The notes under the pieces were generated by a model. The model had not been told where the DNA came from, made no database searches, and saw only the letters and a program-made list of their open reading frames with translations. A stretch of 64,000 nt of DNA. It comes from Odontesthes bonariensis (Eukaryota > Chordata > Actinopteri > Atheriniformes > Atherinopsidae). Positions 1 through 13,126 of this stretch are shown here, in pieces; within the stretch, counting starts at the first letter, position 1; each line of letters begins with the position of its first letter. A program made the translations under genes and the position numbers. The stretch covers positions 22,691,657 through 22,755,656 of the forward strand of contig NC_134525.1 of the NCBI RefSeq assembly GCF_027942865.1, read 5' to 3'.

Positions 1-9
1 TCCCAGTTA

Positions 10-2502
10 GTGCTGAGTACAGATAAAGTCATTGTAGTGGGTGACTTTAATATTCATGTAGATGTTGAAAATGACTGCCTGAATATGAACTTTAATTCTA
101 TATTAGACTCTATTGGATTTTCTCAGAGTGTTCACGGACCGACTCACTGCCTTAATCACACCCTTGATCTTGTTCTGACTTATGGCATTGAGAGTGAACA
201 GTTAACAGTGTTCCCTCATAACCCTGTCTTATCTGACCATTTTCTGAGAACCTTTGAGTTTACATTACTTGACTATGCAGTTTCTGAGAAGAAATTTACA
301 TATAGAAGGTGTCTATCAGAGGATGCTGTAACCAGATTTAAAGAATTAATTCCATCATCCTTTTCTTCACTGCCATGTGCAGATATGACAGAGGACGACT
401 ACATAAACTTTACTCCAGCAGCACTTGACTCTCTTGTTGACAGCACTATAGTTTCAATGCGTACAGCACTGGACAATGTTGCCCCTCTGAAAAGGAAGGT
501 AATCAGTCAGAAGAGGTTGGCTCCTTGGTATAATTCACAGCTGCGTGCTTTAAAGCAGACTGCAAGAAAGCTGGAGAGACAGTGGCGTTCCTCTAATTTA
601 GAAGAGTCTCAGTTAGTCTGGAAAGATAGTTTAACAATGTATAAGAAAGCCCTTCGTAAAGCTAGAACTGCTTATTATTCATCATTGATAGAAGAGAATA
701 AGAACAATCCCAGGTTTCTTTTCAGCACTGTAGCCAGTCTGACTAAGAGTCCGAGCTCTGCTGAGCCAGGTAGTCCTTTAACTCTCAGCAGTGATGATTT
801 CATGAGCTTCTTTATTAATAAAATTGTTTCTATCAGAGAGAAGATTGATGGAGTCCTTCCCACTATTATTAGTGATGTATCATCAAGTACAGCAGCTTTA
901 GAAGTATCTTTAGAACCTGATTTGTATTTAGACGGCTTCTGCCCAGTTGATCTCTCTGAACTAACAACAGCAATAGTCTCTTCTAAACCATCAACTTGTG
1001 TTTTAGACCCAATCCCAACCAGACTGTTCAAGGAGGTTTTCCCATTAATTGACACTTCCATATTGGATTTGATCAATCTGTCTTTGTTGACAGGATATGT
1101 ACCTCAGACTTTTAAGGTTGCTGTAATTAAACCTTTACTTAAAAAACCTACTCTTGATTCAGAAGTGTTGGCTCATTATAGACCTATATCCAATCTCCCT
1201 TTTATGTCTAAAGTTCTTGAAAAAATAGTTGCAGCTCAGCTTTGTGATCATTTACACAGAAATAATTTGTTTGAAGAGTTTCAGTCAGGATTCAGAGTGC
1301 ATCATAGCACAGAAACAGCACTGCTGAAAGTTACCAATGATCTCCTCTTAGCCTCTGATAGCGGACTTGTGTCTGTGCTTGTCCTGTTGGATCTCAGTGC
1401 TGCATTTGATACGGTCGATCACAGTATCTTATTACACAGACTTGAACATGTTATTGGGATTAAAGGAACTGCATTAGGCTGGTTTAAATCATATTTATCT
1501 GATAGATTTCAGTTTGTTCTTGTAAATGAAGAATCTTCCTCACACACCAGAGTAAGTCATGGAGTTCCCCAGGGTTCTGTGCTTGGACCGATTCTTTTTA
1601 CTTTATACATGCTTCCATTAGGTAACATTATTAGACAGCATGGCATAAATTTCCATTGCTATGCTGATGATACTCAGCTGTACTTATCTATAAAACCAGA
1701 TGAAACCAATAGGTTGGTCAGACTACAAGCATGTCTTAAAGACATAAAGACCTGGATGACTCAGAACTGTCTGCTGCTAAATTCAGACAAAACTGAAGTC
1801 GTTATCTTTGGACCTGAGCGTTTCAGGGAGAAATTGTCTAGCTATATAGTTACTCTAGATGGTATTTCCTTGGCTTCTAGTTCTACAGTGAGGAACCTTG
1901 GAGTTATTTTTGACCAGAACTTATCATTTGACTCGCATATAAAACAGGTTTCTAGGACTGCCTTCTTTCACCTTCGTAATATTGTTAAAATCAGGAACAT
2001 CTTGTCTCAGAGTGATGCAGAAAAACTAATTCATGCATTTGTTACTTCAAGATTGGACTACTGTAATTCTTTATTATTGGGCTGTCCTACATATTCTCTG
2101 AAAAGCCTTCAGTTGATCCAAAATGCTGCAGCCAGAGTTCTGATGAGAACTAACAGGAGAGATCATATTTCTCCAGTTTTAGCTTCTCTTCATTGGCTCC
2201 CTGTTAAATTCAGAATAGAATTTAAGATTCTTCTCCTTACATATAAAACTCTTAATGACCGAGCTCCATCATATCTTAAAGATCTCATTGTAAGATATTT
2301 TCCTAACAGAGCACTTCGTTCCCAAACTGCAGGTTTACTTGAGGTTCCCAGAGTTTCTAAAAGTAGAATGGGAGGCAGAGCCTTCAGTTATCAGGCCCCT
2401 CAATTGTGGAATAAGCTGCCAGTAAATGTCCGGGAAGCAGACACCCTTTCCACTTTTAAGACCAGGCTTAAAACTTTCCTTTTTTATAAAGCTTATAGTT
2501 AG
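10..2502 (+). CDS. L2 LINE polyprotein: C-terminal endonuclease plus reverse transcriptase
   Basis: This 830-residue open frame runs in from the window edge, so the true start is probably upstream and the first Met is not meaningful. Residues 8-80 carry the C-terminal part of an APE-type endonuclease (GDFN near residue 11, LSDH near residue 74). The RT domain follows: a YRPISNLP segment near 395, [16 protein letters not shown] near 465, [10 protein letters not shown] near 520 and the catalytic YADD near 553. The C-terminal region has [10 protein letters not shown] and LHWLPV motifs characteristic of L2/CR1 elements. The protein would nick target DNA and copy its RNA by target-primed reverse transcription. 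There are no stops or frameshifts in the visible part. It stands alone, with no linked host gene. Confidence 0.85.
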   Translation: MLSTDKVIVVGDFNIHVDVENDCLNMNFNSILDSIGFSQSVHGPTHCLNHTLDLVLTYGIESEQLTVFPHNPVLSDHFLRTFEFTLLDYAVSEKKFTYRRCLSEDAVTRFKELIPSSFSSLPCADMTEDDYINFTPAALDSLVDSTIVSMRTALDNVAPLKRKVISQKRLAPWYNSQLRALKQTARKLERQWRSSNLEESQLVWKDSLTMYKKALRKARTAYYSSLIEENKNNPRFLFSTVASLTKSPSSAEPGSPLTLSSDDFMSFFINKIVSIREKIDGVLPTIISDVSSSTAALEVSLEPDLYLDGFCPVDLSELTTAIVSSKPSTCVLDPIPTRLFKEVFPLIDTSILDLINLSLLTGYVPQTFKVAVIKPLLKKPTLDSEVLAHYRPISNLPFMSKVLEKIVAAQLCDHLHRNNLFEEFQSGFRVHHSTETALLKVTNDLLLASDSGLVSVLVLLDLSAAFDTVDHSILLHRLEHVIGIKGTALGWFKSYLSDRFQFVLVNEESSSHTRVSHGVPQGSVLGPILFTLYMLPLGNIIRQHGINFHCYADDTQLYLSIKPDETNRLVRLQACLKDIKTWMTQNCLLLNSDKTEVVIFGPERFREKLSSYIVTLDGISLASSSTVRNLGVIFDQNLSFDSHIKQVSRTAFFHLRNIVKIRNILSQSDAEKLIHAFVTSRLDYCNSLLLGCPTYSLKSLQLIQNAAARVLMRTNRRDHISPVLASLHWLPVKFRIEFKILLLTYKTLNDRAPSYLKDLIVRYFPNRALRSQTAGLLEVPRVSKSRMGGRAFSYQAPQLWNKLPVNVREADTLSTFKTRLKTFLFYKAYS

Positions 2503-2579
2503 GTCTGTTGAATCTGATAGTGTGTCTGCTAGTGTGTCTTGTTCTGCCTCCACCTCTGGCACCCTCTATACTTTCATTA

Positions 2580-2672
2580 CCCCCTACCCGAACCAGGGTT
2601 TGAATCCCATTCCCGCTTCTCTTACCTCTTTTATTTCTCCCCCTACCCGAACCAGGGTTTGCATCCCCACCC
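2580..2672 (+). repeat. Imperfect tandem duplication in the L2 3' UTR
   Basis: A segment containing ccctacccgaaccagggttt occurs at about 2582 and again at about 2641, a period near 59 bases, with one obvious substitution after gggtttg. It lies in the 3' UTR of the L2 element. Confidence 0.7.
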
Positions 2673-3455
2673 CGCTGTGACTGGTGTGCAGTTGGTGAGA
2701 GGCTGAGGTAGCTTGTGGCTGTAAAAAGATGGTTGTTGTGGTGTGAGGAGCAGATCTATATAGGGAGTATAGGGAATTACTCACTGAGTCTGGTCCTTTA
2801 CTTTATTTTATTATTTATTTTTTCGTTAGCACAAGTTTCTTGTGTTTACCTTGAATAGGGATGGCTCATGTGATCCTGAAACATCCCATAGTTAAGCTGC
2901 TATAGGCCTAGACTGCTGGGGGGCCTCATCTGACACACCTTTCCTCACTTTACTCTCTTTATGTATATGTGATATTATTGTGGTCATTAACTCGTGTTTC
3001 CCTGTTCCAACAGATATCCTTTGAATGGTGTTACAGTGCCGCCGTCGCGGTGGCCCCCTGCCCCCCTCCCCATCCCCCCCCCCCTTTTCTGTCTTCTCAA
3101 ACCCCAGCTGGTCGAGGCGGATGGCCACCCTTCCTGAGTCTGGTTCTGCCAGAGGTTTCTTCCTGTTAAAAGGGAGTCGTTTCTCTCCACAGTCGCCTCA
3201 GGCACGCCGCTCAGGCCGGGAGATTGGACCGAAAAACAAAAAGTTTTCAGTGCAATCTGTTGGTTTTCTTAGCTAGGAAATTGTTTTTGAATTGGCTCTA
3301 TATGAACGAATTGGATTATTTTTTGAATTATGATTATTATTAATTAATTGAATTCCAATTGGCTTGAATTGGACTTACTATCTAAGTGCCTTGAGATGAC
3401 ATTTGTTGTATTTGGCGCTATATAAATAAAAATGAATTGAATTGAAAAAAATTAA

Positions 3456-5688
3456 GCATATATGAAGTATAAAAAGTACAGAGCTGTCTTAACTGACCAC
3501 TCGTTTGGTCAGGTCCATCTCCCCCCTCTGCGTGTAAACTGGAACAAGGTCAGTGGTCCAGTTAAATGTCCCGTATGATCGGAGCTCGACTGGACTGTGC
3601 ATGGAAACGGAAATGCGATACAGTTCATGATGATATTCCTGCTGCTGAAGTTTAAACTGTAATTTTGTGACCAAACACTTTTGTGGATATTTTATCAGAT
3701 CCAAAATAAAGTCGTCTTAAAGTGAAGAAATGCTTTTAAAATGTGTCCTTGAGATCTTGAAATGTACATTATTTGTATTCTTCACCTTTTTTGTTTATAC
3801 GTCCCTCTTCCTTCCTTAGCTTACTTCTTTTCCTTCTTCCTTCCATCATCCTGTTCCTTCCTTCCCTCATTTCCATTCTTTCATTTCTTTCCCTTATTTC
3901 CTTCCTCCCTCCCTCCATCCCCTGCAACTTTCTGTTTGGACTAAGCACAAAAATGGACACACAAGAACGAGAGATTAGAAAATAAAACACTGAATAAATG
4001 CACTTTTACTTGTTTACTACTTTCCACGAGCTGCTTCCTTGATGTCCAATTCATTCGGAAATCAAACTTCCACTGATTTCTGTACACCAACATTCATTTG
4101 ATGAACCTTTACCATGGCTTTGCACTTTCATTTTTCTTTTACCAACATATTTAAACCACTCATTACTTTTTTCCTCTGAAGTTTTCTGCATTTCCATCCA
4201 GCTGTCTGCATGCTTTCATCTTCACAGTGTGTACAAACCGCTGGACTGTTATCATGTCACTTTGGTTTAACATTTTTTTTGTCTATTCAAGTATAATCAA
4301 GCATAATCTTACTTTTCTTCTCAATGTTTTCAAAGCATAATGGAGAATTAATGGAGTTATAAGGCTTTTTAACCACCTTTTTTTTTATTGCATTCAGTGG
4401 ATTAATATTGCACCTCATGTGTAGTCGTGTTTATGTCTACAGGATCAGTGTAGGAGCAACATTCTCTCTGTTTATGGTCTGTTTTTGGTTTCCACCCCCT
4501 CTTGAGGAGAAAAATTCCTCACCAACTAGTCTCCAACTATGTCTTTTTGCAGTCTGATGAGAATACTCTGTGGGTTTAGAACTACAAAAAAAGCCTTTTG
4601 GTAAAGTACAATTATCGATTAAAGCAGCCTTAATGAATTCTCTCCATTTAAGGACATTTGCTGTAAGCACCTCAAACGGGTTAAACCTCAAACAATGAGA
4701 GGAAACTGAGCTTCGGGGATCATTGTTGACTTTGGAAATGCCAATATAGTATTTGAAATGATTAATGTTGACGGAGAGTGTGTAAATGTCTGTGTGTTAT
4801 GTCCAGCCCAGTGAGCACTCACATTAATTGGGTACAGCGTGGGCCAATACCCCCCTCACACCACATCACTCGCCAGGCAGCTGGCAGGCTGCTGAGCTCT
4901 CACACGCAAAAAAAAAAAAAAAAACTCATGCATATTTGACTAAGTAAGACTTGGAAAAATCAAGAGCCAATTCTGGCATTTTATGTTGGCATTTGGAGCT
5001 GATCAGAACTTCATAAGAGCCTTCAAGAGACGACAGATTGCACGTAAGGGCTGTGGTCGGTAAGAAAAAGAGGGGAATACTTAAGCTGAACAGTCAATGG
5101 GACTGAGTGAATCCCCACCAGATGTTTTGGGACTTAACCTTGTTGGAGGTGGATGGATTTGTTTTTTTAATGCTGAATCTCAGTTGTTTGATTTCAACCC
5201 ATTCAGATCTACAGACTGTTAGAAGCCTAATTAATGCCACTGCTGATTAATTTAGTAGCCACCACCAGCTTTTCACCCCAACAACAACTTGCATGGGTCT
5301 AATCTAAAGCTTTGAGTTCAGGTTTTAATGTTGGGTTAACGGTAAAAAGCTCAGCTTGGATTTGAAAGGAGTATTTAAAAGTGCTTTAATGGTGACACAT
5401 CCCAACTGTATGAGTTAAAAGTCAAAATGGAAAAACTGATGTTTTTAGTGACAGTTTTCTGCAGCTCTGGGAACAGCACACACATGATTCTGATGCTTTC
5501 GAACTACTGAAACAAAATCTCAGACGCAACTTGAACAATGCACAACATACCTGCACACATCCAAGTCATGGAAAACATGCAACAAAACCAAAGTGGAATA
5601 ACAAGCAGAATGCCAATACAAACAGCAGCAATTTTGTACACACACAAGCATCAGCGAATAACTCAACATGGGACGGATATCCACTGAC
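3456..5688. other. Intergenic or intronic DNA, no gene seen
   Basis: No convincing coding exon or transposon was recognised. Simple-sequence features are a pyrimidine-rich stretch at about 3790-3930 (ttcct/tccc rich) and an A run at 4908-4924. Confidence 0.5.
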
Positions 5689-5747
5689 CTGAGCGTGGAG
5701 AGGCTGAGAGACGCCAAACATCTTCATCATCCTCATCAGACTCTAAA
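5689..5747 (-). other. Doubtful single exon, minus strand
   Basis: Read on the minus strand, a short acidic open stretch (SDEDDEDVWRLSASPRS) is bounded by a possible acceptor (gtgacag) and a fair donor (CTCAG/GTCAGT). Another frame gives an ATG-initiated peptide ending at the same donor (MRMMKMFGVSQPLHAQ). Any following exons would lie to the left, in or beyond the L2 insertion. The polypyrimidine tract is weak and no partner exon was found, so this is only a candidate. Confidence 0.2.
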
Positions 5748-5756
5748 CTGTCACCC

Positions 5757-8700
5757 GGTCAAAAAACTAACTTCCTCCGAGATGAACAAGCTGCTGCTCT
5801 CGTTCTCAGCAGCCTCACTTTAAATCTCTCCACACTCTTTTGCCGCTTTCTAACACACAAACACACACATGCACAGCACAACAGGAGCTCTGACAAACAG
5901 CCTGAAAGGTTGAGAGTCTGTGTTCAGAGTGCAGCAGCAATGCAGGAGGAGCAGAAGCTTCAGGTGGGTGGGAGTTAGCCAGGATGGAAGAGACGCTATA
6001 GGCCTGAGGACCAGAGAGCTCAAAGACAGCCAATGGGAGGAGTGGGAAGGACTTTCTGTTTGACTACCTGTTTGTGTTAAAGGGGCAGCCTGTTCAGGGT
6101 TTTTAGCATGAGGGCAAAGTGGCCAAACTGAAGAGGTTAGTAACAATAAACTGATTATTCAGGTAGTTATTTCACTGTTAAATTCATTGTACACTATTTT
6201 TTCTTTATGTCTACCAAAGAAATCTTTCAGTTTTAGTGAGGAAAAAAGAAATGCCACTAACTGTGGGCTCAGTGGATAATTCTCATCACCAGGTGAGAGG
6301 CAGATATGGGAGTTATACTTCCACAAAAGGACTACCTCAAAATCCTGTTTGGAAATGTGTTTGTTTCTCAGAAATAGTTTGTCGTGGTAATGACGGAGGC
6401 AGAGGTCTGCATACTGAAACTGAACTAAAAACTTAATTCGGCTCTAAAGCAGAACAAGGCTGTGTCCATTTTAGTCCTCACCACAAACGGTTTCCACATT
6501 TGAGCTATTTTGAGAGCCCTGCATTAAGCACTCAACAAGGAAGTAAAGCTTCAAGTCATTTTAAAGACATCACCAAAAAAAAATCAAGACGCTCTTTGAC
6601 TTTTGAGATTTTTAATCCAAGTCTGAATAGCTCACCCTGGCTGAAATCACCACACCTAACGGTGCTGAATGGCTTGCCATCCTGTTGGGACACACCCATG
6701 ATAAATTGATAGTTATATGTAACTCAAGCCTTTTCTGCCTGAAAATCCCCTTTAGCAGCCAAAGCACTTTGTATCCAAAAAAAGAGAAGGCGACTTCAGG
6801 TTAAAAGGATTTTCAATGTCAAGTTTTACAAAAAGAAGTTTCATGGTAGGAAGGTGGTACTTTTTAATTTTACCTGAAACTTTGGGATTAGGTTTGCATA
6901 GCTGAACATTTCTGATTGGTCGAGCATTCTTAAAGATTTATTTCCCGTCTCAGTCATTTCAGGTTTAATATCCACAATAGCCCATACAATCAGTTAACAT
7001 AATAAGTTGTAACACAAACTCAGACACTTATTTTGGGAGCCACAGACTAAATGAGGACACAGAGAAAGAAAGCAGTTAAATCAGACCAAAGAAATATTAA
7101 ACTCTGATCTTATCACAACAGTTATCCTCTAACACACAAATAAAGAAATGTTTAACATGGACAGATTTTGACGAAATACAGCTAAGGCTGACTCAGTGTA
7201 GCACTAAGACCCCGGTGAGCAGTTTGAACTCTTGGTGCTGTTGATCAAAATGCACCTGAAACAAGTATGGCTAGTTTGGAAGAGAACATGGCAGTGCCTG
7301 TGCTAACTTCTCTGACTTGCACCAACTTGTCATCGAACTAGCTTTAGTCCCACCCAGCAAGTAGCTTGGATTGGTTTCTCTTGTAGACAAGTTATCAGGG
7401 TTAAAAACTTGCTTTTAAGAGTAGATTTTCAGTTGAATTGGGGACTAGGAATATTCCCCTTAATTATTACAAAAAACCTCAAAACAAACTAGATTTTCAT
7501 TCAACAAAATAGGGAAAATGTCAAGGGGTTGCACAATTTTGATGTAATGTTAGCTTATAAAGACTACACTAATCGAACAGATGAATTTTTATGAAAACTG
7601 GGATTTAAGAGTATCAAGATAATAACACGTGCCAATAGTAAAAGACCATTGTTTGGAAACAGGTTGAACCTGTATCATTCTTCAAGAAGCAGTTATGAGT
7701 AAAGCTGGGGCCTGAGCAGCTCCGCACCCGGAGACGAGCAGTCGGCATGATTCATTGTTGACATTCCACAGAAGGACCAAAGTATTCAAACTCTCGCCCA
7801 CACATTGTTACTGTGACACACACATTTGTTTCTCCATGGGAAAAGCTCAAAATTCCTTTCCTCCCCGACTCCCTTCACAGCTTAACGTTTAACACCAAAG
7901 CTGACCCAATTCTAACCCCATCTGAACCCTCCACAAAGCGGTGAATTCACTCCATACAGTCAGTTTGAAAACCCTGGTGAGTTATCAGAACACATACAGA
8001 CACACAAAGCTTTCACGACCCTGTAGAAACTACACAAACTAATTAAATATTTAAGAAGCCAAACCCCAAAGCACACCCATGTAGTTCAAGATTAAACTCA
8101 AGCATTTTGTGCAGGTTGCATGAGAATATCAAAGCTATATTTAGAAAATATGATACATATATACAGTACGAAAAACATTTATCATCAGGAATATTCAAAG
8201 ATTGCTCAACCCTGCATGCAAGAAGTTTCGAAGACGCAAACAGGCAGTAAGCATCAAAACAGGCCCAATTCTGTTAAAGCTTTTAAAGGTGTAGAGATTT
8301 CAGGTGAGCACACAAAAATCAAAAGGTTTCTAAGGAAAGTAACAAGAAGAACTAGATTTACTGCCATGCAGGTGCCTGCATCACCAGCCAATAAAGCTTC
8401 ATCATTGTATCCTGTTAAACAAACAATTTTGTCATATTGGCACATGTGGCATTCTGTTACTGCCAAAAAGTTACTCTAATCAGTTTATCCAGATGGATGT
8501 TTGTGCCAAATCCTCCCAAATTAAGAGGATTGAAACTATTATTTTCTCCTTTGGGGGTGGGGGCATGCTAAGATGTGATGGCTTCTGGGGGTGTCTTTTG
8601 TCATCTTTCGAGCATGACAACAAATTCACCTGTACAGCATGTGCAGGGCTCAGAGGGAGGGTGGTTACATTCCACAACAGCAGGGGGAGCCAATGAGCAA

Positions 8701-11340
8701 AAGAATTGGCCAGATTCTGAAATGAACTTTCAAATAAAACTTTAATCAGTTCATTTGTGCAAACATTAGGTGTAACATCACTATCTAAATGTTTTTATGG
8801 ATTTATTCATGTGATATTTCTAAATCATAGCCATTATTTATTTTCTTGTGCAGTTTTGGTCACATTGTAGCAGTTCTACATTTTGTTTTCGTCTATTTTC
8901 GCTCAGCGAATGTGGATAACACACACTTCCTGGAGGCTCCAGAATTTATAGAGCAGAGAAAACAGAGAAGTCACAGGACCGTGAAAAAATACTTTCCTAT
9001 CTTTGAAAATCCGCGGCTATGAAAATGTGAAAATGTTGTGATAGTAACTGAGGATTGTTGGATGAAACTACAACCCGTAGTAAAATAAAAAATATAAAAG
9101 AAATGCTCAAAGACAACGTAGGAACACATTTACAGGAGGTCATTAAGAATTCATAGCAGCTGGTGTAATAAAAGGTATATTCAAGGGAACGGTGGAGTCA
9201 GGAAAAAGCGGAACCGCCTCTCCGCAGCATGCTGCCGTTTCCTCCTCTTGATCAATACTGTGTATCAAGCTTGTCTTTGTGTGGCTGCTCATTACAGAGC
9301 AATCAGCTCTGTTACTTTGACTGACATTTTAATGATTATTCCTGTCTCATTTAACTGAGATCAAGCCTTGAATACTCAGCTACTCCACTTATTTGGCTCA
9401 CCAACATTAAAGCCATGTCGGAGGACTTATCTGACACCACCATATTTTAAAAAAATTAGAAAGTTCCATGTTGCAAATAATAAGATTAAGACTATAAGTG
9501 GTACTTAGAAAACTACAGTGTTCCGTGACGCTTTTCCTGTGCACATGAAGGAAATGTCTTTTCAGCGTACAGACCTCTTAAAAGTCTAAAACAATGAAAC
9601 AGTTTTGTAATTTCTCTCCAATAGACGTCATAGTGCTGTGATGCTGGGTTAGTATTGTGGTGCTTCTGCAGGAAGTCAGCGCCAGCTTGATATGACTGCT
9701 CCGCTTTTGAAAGGTGCAACAAAAACACACAAATTAAAAATGTCACACAGTTACTTATCAGCCTACCAAATGCCCCAAAAATATTACTGATCACAACAGA
9801 TAGACTGCAGAAATTGTAATGAGAAGCCTCTAAAGTAGTAGGAGAAACATTCCTATGCATCAAATTATGAATATAAAGAGGATAACAAGGCCATCTACTG
9901 GTCAGCTTTGTCAAATGCATCCATTTACTTTGTAATTAGATCTATAAATAATCCAAAAGAAGACTATCAATGGGTCAAGTTTGTGAAATTTCATTAACTG
10001 ATGTCCCTGTTGATCTGCAGAAAGGAAAAAGTAATCCTTACTGTAGCTTCAGATAACTTTGTAATGTTTCCAAAACTTGTGACTGAACAACAAGACGGAG
10101 ACTGTGGACTTAGAAACGCACAGCTATGTTTTATATATCATTTCAGAATTAAACACATGAGATTATTAGAATAAAAAAAATAGGCTGAGAAAATATTAAA
10201 TACACTTAAAACAATATTAAATCGTGTTTCATGAGCATTAAATACAGATCTTAACAAGAATAAATGCATCCCTTAGGTGGCTTTGACAGCTGGAAAATAA
10301 TAATGATTAGAAAAATAATATCTACAACAAAGAAAATGAGGATAATTTACTTATAATGAAAGTGAAGTATTCAGAGTATAGGATTCACTGTATGTCCTGG
10401 CTGCAAACCTAGTATTTCCAGTTGAGGAGGAGTGTCATGGCTTCAGAAGAGGCGTTTGGCAACAGCAGTTAAAAAAAAAGTCAGACTGACCTCCGTTTCA
10501 GTTAAAAGAATTGTTAAAAATCAACTATTTCTCCCTAAAATGTTGCGACAGGAAGAGAAGTTGAAAGATACGAAAGATACGAAGAGAAGTTCGTTAACTC
10601 AAGTCGCTGCAGGAGCAAAGCTACTTTGTGCAGCTGACAGTCTTTAGCTGTTGTTTTTAGGCATCTTTAAATCTTAATCTTTCAGTACAGCCAATATTTG
10701 ATTATATCTAGCTCAAACAGAGAGCCCTGTAATGTTGTATAACATCCTGTTTCATAGCAGCATCAGAGCGACTGCACTGCTAAACGCACAATACTATAAA
10801 TTCACTTAATATTCTGTTTTCAAATTAGAAAAGAAACAAAATTATATTAATGAGATAAAGTTTTTTATGTTGAATAACAGCCAAATATAGATAGTATTAA
10901 TTAGATTTATTTACTAGAACATAAAATTAAGTGCTAAAGGAGCACAGAAAACCTTAGTTTGTTAGTTTATGGATTTGTGGAATTTGTTCTTGGGTTTTGT
11001 TTTTGTTTCTTGTTTGTTATTTTAAGTCACGGGTTTTATAAGGATTTAATATTGTCAAATCCTTATTTCTCTTTTTGTTTCTTGTTACTCATATGATTAC
11101 TCTTGTCTTCATTCAGTTTAGTTTCACCTTCTCTCCCATAGTTATCCTCAGCTTCCCTGTTCAGGTAATTAGCTTCTCTCACTCGTCTGTGTTCAATCTT
11201 CTCAGCTGCAACCATTCACTGATCAGTTCTCCACAGTATCTAAGCTCCCTGGTTTATTATAGATCCTCCCCGTTGTCAACTGATATTTTTTCCCTGTCGG
11301 TTCGTGTTCCTGTTCATGCTTAGAGTCACGGGCAGGTTTT
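5757..11340. other. Long stretch without recognisable genes
   Basis: Only short, non-conserved open frames are present on either strand. I saw no RT, transposase or domain motif and no clear terminal inverted repeats. AT-rich, low-complexity patches occur around 10140-10320 and 10800-10930. A small gaaagatac duplication lies near 10563. It may be intronic or intergenic. Confidence 0.5.
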
Positions 11341-12067
11341 GTTATTTCTTTTTTTTTTTGTAATTTAAATTTTTATTGATAGTTCTTTTTTAAGAAAGCA
11401 TATTGTACACACAAGAATAACATAACAAAAAGGAACCAGGGGAGTTATATAAAACTAAATATTTTCATTCTGAGGAGGAAAAGCAAAAGCAATCTTTAAC
11501 CAAAATCTTTACAGAAAATCTGGTCTCTTATGTGCCACAAAGTACAGCCAAATCATCCAGTCATCACTAAACTTATCTTGTTGGTTTTTCATTGCATAGG
11601 TAATCCTTTCCATTTTAAACACTTCATACACCACATCTAGCCATTCATCCAGACTAGGTGGGTCTCTCTGAAGCCATTTTCTTGTTATGGCCTTCTTAGC
11701 CGCCACCAGCAAAACCCTCAGCAGGTATTTCACCACTTTACCACAATCCAGTTCCTCAAGATCACATAAGTACATGGTTTTAAAGTCCAGGTTGATTTCC
11801 ATGCGTAGCGCCTCCTGCAGGTCACCATGGACACCTTGCCAGAAGGGAGCCATGGAGGGACAGTCCCAAAAAATGTGGTAATGATCTGCACGATCACAAC
11901 CACAGCATCTCCAACATTTTGTTTGTGTGGAGAAACTAGCTTTCTGGGCTGGTGTGCAAAAGAATCTGATAATATTTTTCCAACTATAGAATCTCCATTG
12001 GGCGGAGCTTGATGTTTTCCCATTGATAAGAACATATCCTCTCCCATTCCTCCTGAGTTAATACTAA

Positions 12068-12745
12068 GGCTACGTGCCCACGACAACGCTCTGAAGCATA
12101 AACGCAGATGTCCGTTTTTTTCCTCCACAATTTATCTGCGTTCTCACGAGCGCTTGGGGGTGGATATCTGTCTATCCATGGGAACAGGGAAAACGTATAA
12201 AACTCGCAGTTTGCCGATGTAGTATGCACGCCCCGGACGTAGGTGGCAGTAGCAACAATACCTTTGGTATTGTTATATGAGTTATATTGTTATATATTAA
12301 TAGATATGAGAAATGCCTGTTTTGTGGCTACTTCCTCCGCGTCAGTTGGAAGAAAATGGCGAAGCGTGGCGGCAACAACAGTACGCCTTCAAACTTTGTT
12401 TGGACAGATGATGAGGTCCAGTTGCTCCTGAACACGACACTGAACTACAAAGCCAGGAAGGCAGTGGATAATGTAGATTGTGAGAGTGTCCAAAATAAAT
12501 ATAGTGAGATATGGGAGTCGTTCATGGAGAGCTACCCACTTAATGTGTGCAAAAAATGCACTTCTGCGTTTTGAACTGTTCCTGCGGCGACGAGAGGTTG
12601 GATCGTTTTCAAGATCTCCACTCTGGAGGGCGTTTGCGTTTTCTCCGTTTTGAACTCCTAAACGCCGTCGCCGTGTGCAAGATAGGCACATCTGTGGAAA
12701 TGTTCTGCGTTTATCTGTCGTTACCGTTGTCGTGGGCACGTAGCC
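12068..12745. mobile_element. PIF/Harbinger-type DNA transposon, deleted
   Basis: The ends are perfect 21-base terminal inverted repeats at 12068-12088 and 12725-12745, starting GGCTACGTGCCCACGAC. A second shared block (ataaacgcaga) lies just inside. The element is flanked by a 3-base direct repeat, TAA (12065-12067 and 12746-12748), matching the 3-base TWA target of PIF/Harbinger. It sits inside the L1 remnant. Only a Myb/SANT-like reading frame survives inside; no DDE nuclease is present. Confidence 0.8.
12356..12574 (+). CDS. Myb/SANT-like DNA-binding protein fragment of a Harbinger transposon
   Basis: The frame starts MAKRGG and contains FVWTDDEVQLLLNTTLNYK and ESVQNKYSEIWESF, which resemble the N-terminal half of Myb/SANT-like (MADF-type) proteins encoded as the second gene of vertebrate Harbinger elements. 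Those accessory proteins bind transposon ends and help the nuclease. The frame ends after 72 codons, well short of the usual domain plus C-terminal region, so it is truncated. The Trp and acidic positions of the first helix are kept. It could be non-functional debris or a captured gene remnant. Confidence 0.6.
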   Translation: MAKRGGNNSTPSNFVWTDDEVQLLLNTTLNYKARKAVDNVDCESVQNKYSEIWESFMESYPLNVCKKCTSAF

Positions 12746-13126
12746 TAAGTTAGTCTCCTTTTCCCATCTTGACTTAATTAACATTGTGTTGTTTCTTATC
12801 ATAGATATAATAGAAGCATAAAGTCTGGAGATAATCTTTTTACATTTGAAACCCTTTACTGCTTCCAGAAACATATCTATCATTTTGTTATCTGGTTCTC
12901 TCTCTTTTTTGGGGAATGTTTTGCATATATAGTCCCTGATTTGCAAATACCTGAAAAAAATTCTGATTCTCTAGCCCATATGTATCTTTCAAATGCTGGA
13001 AGCTATACACCTGTTCTTGGTCATTGACCAGTGAACTGTATGTTGTAAGGCCTTTATCAGTCCAAACCAGGAACTGCTTGTCATAAACACTAGGTGTGAA
13101 GCTTGAGTCATATGCAAACCATTTAA

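Larger units (their letters stand above)
1..3455 (+). mobile_element. L2-clade LINE (non-LTR retrotransposon), left end outside window
   Basis: The body holds a long reading frame (10-2502) with endonuclease and reverse transcriptase motifs. A roughly 950-base 3' UTR follows and ends in a short-repeat tail near 3415-3455 (tataaataaaaatgaattg). This tail style, with no long poly(A), is typical of fish L2/CR1 elements. The element is cut only by the window edge. The RT frame is intact to its stop, which suggests fairly recent activity. The clade is assigned from motif recognition; a Repbase or Dfam comparison would settle it. Confidence 0.85.

Noticed and set aside
5815..6146. Overlapping minus-strand open frames of 72 and 98 codons
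   Set aside because: They are Ser/Leu/Pro-rich with no domain, in different frames of the same sequence, and lack supporting splice context.
9513..9920. 135-codon minus-strand open frame
   Set aside because: Composition is unremarkable, there is no recognised domain, and there is no splice or promoter context.
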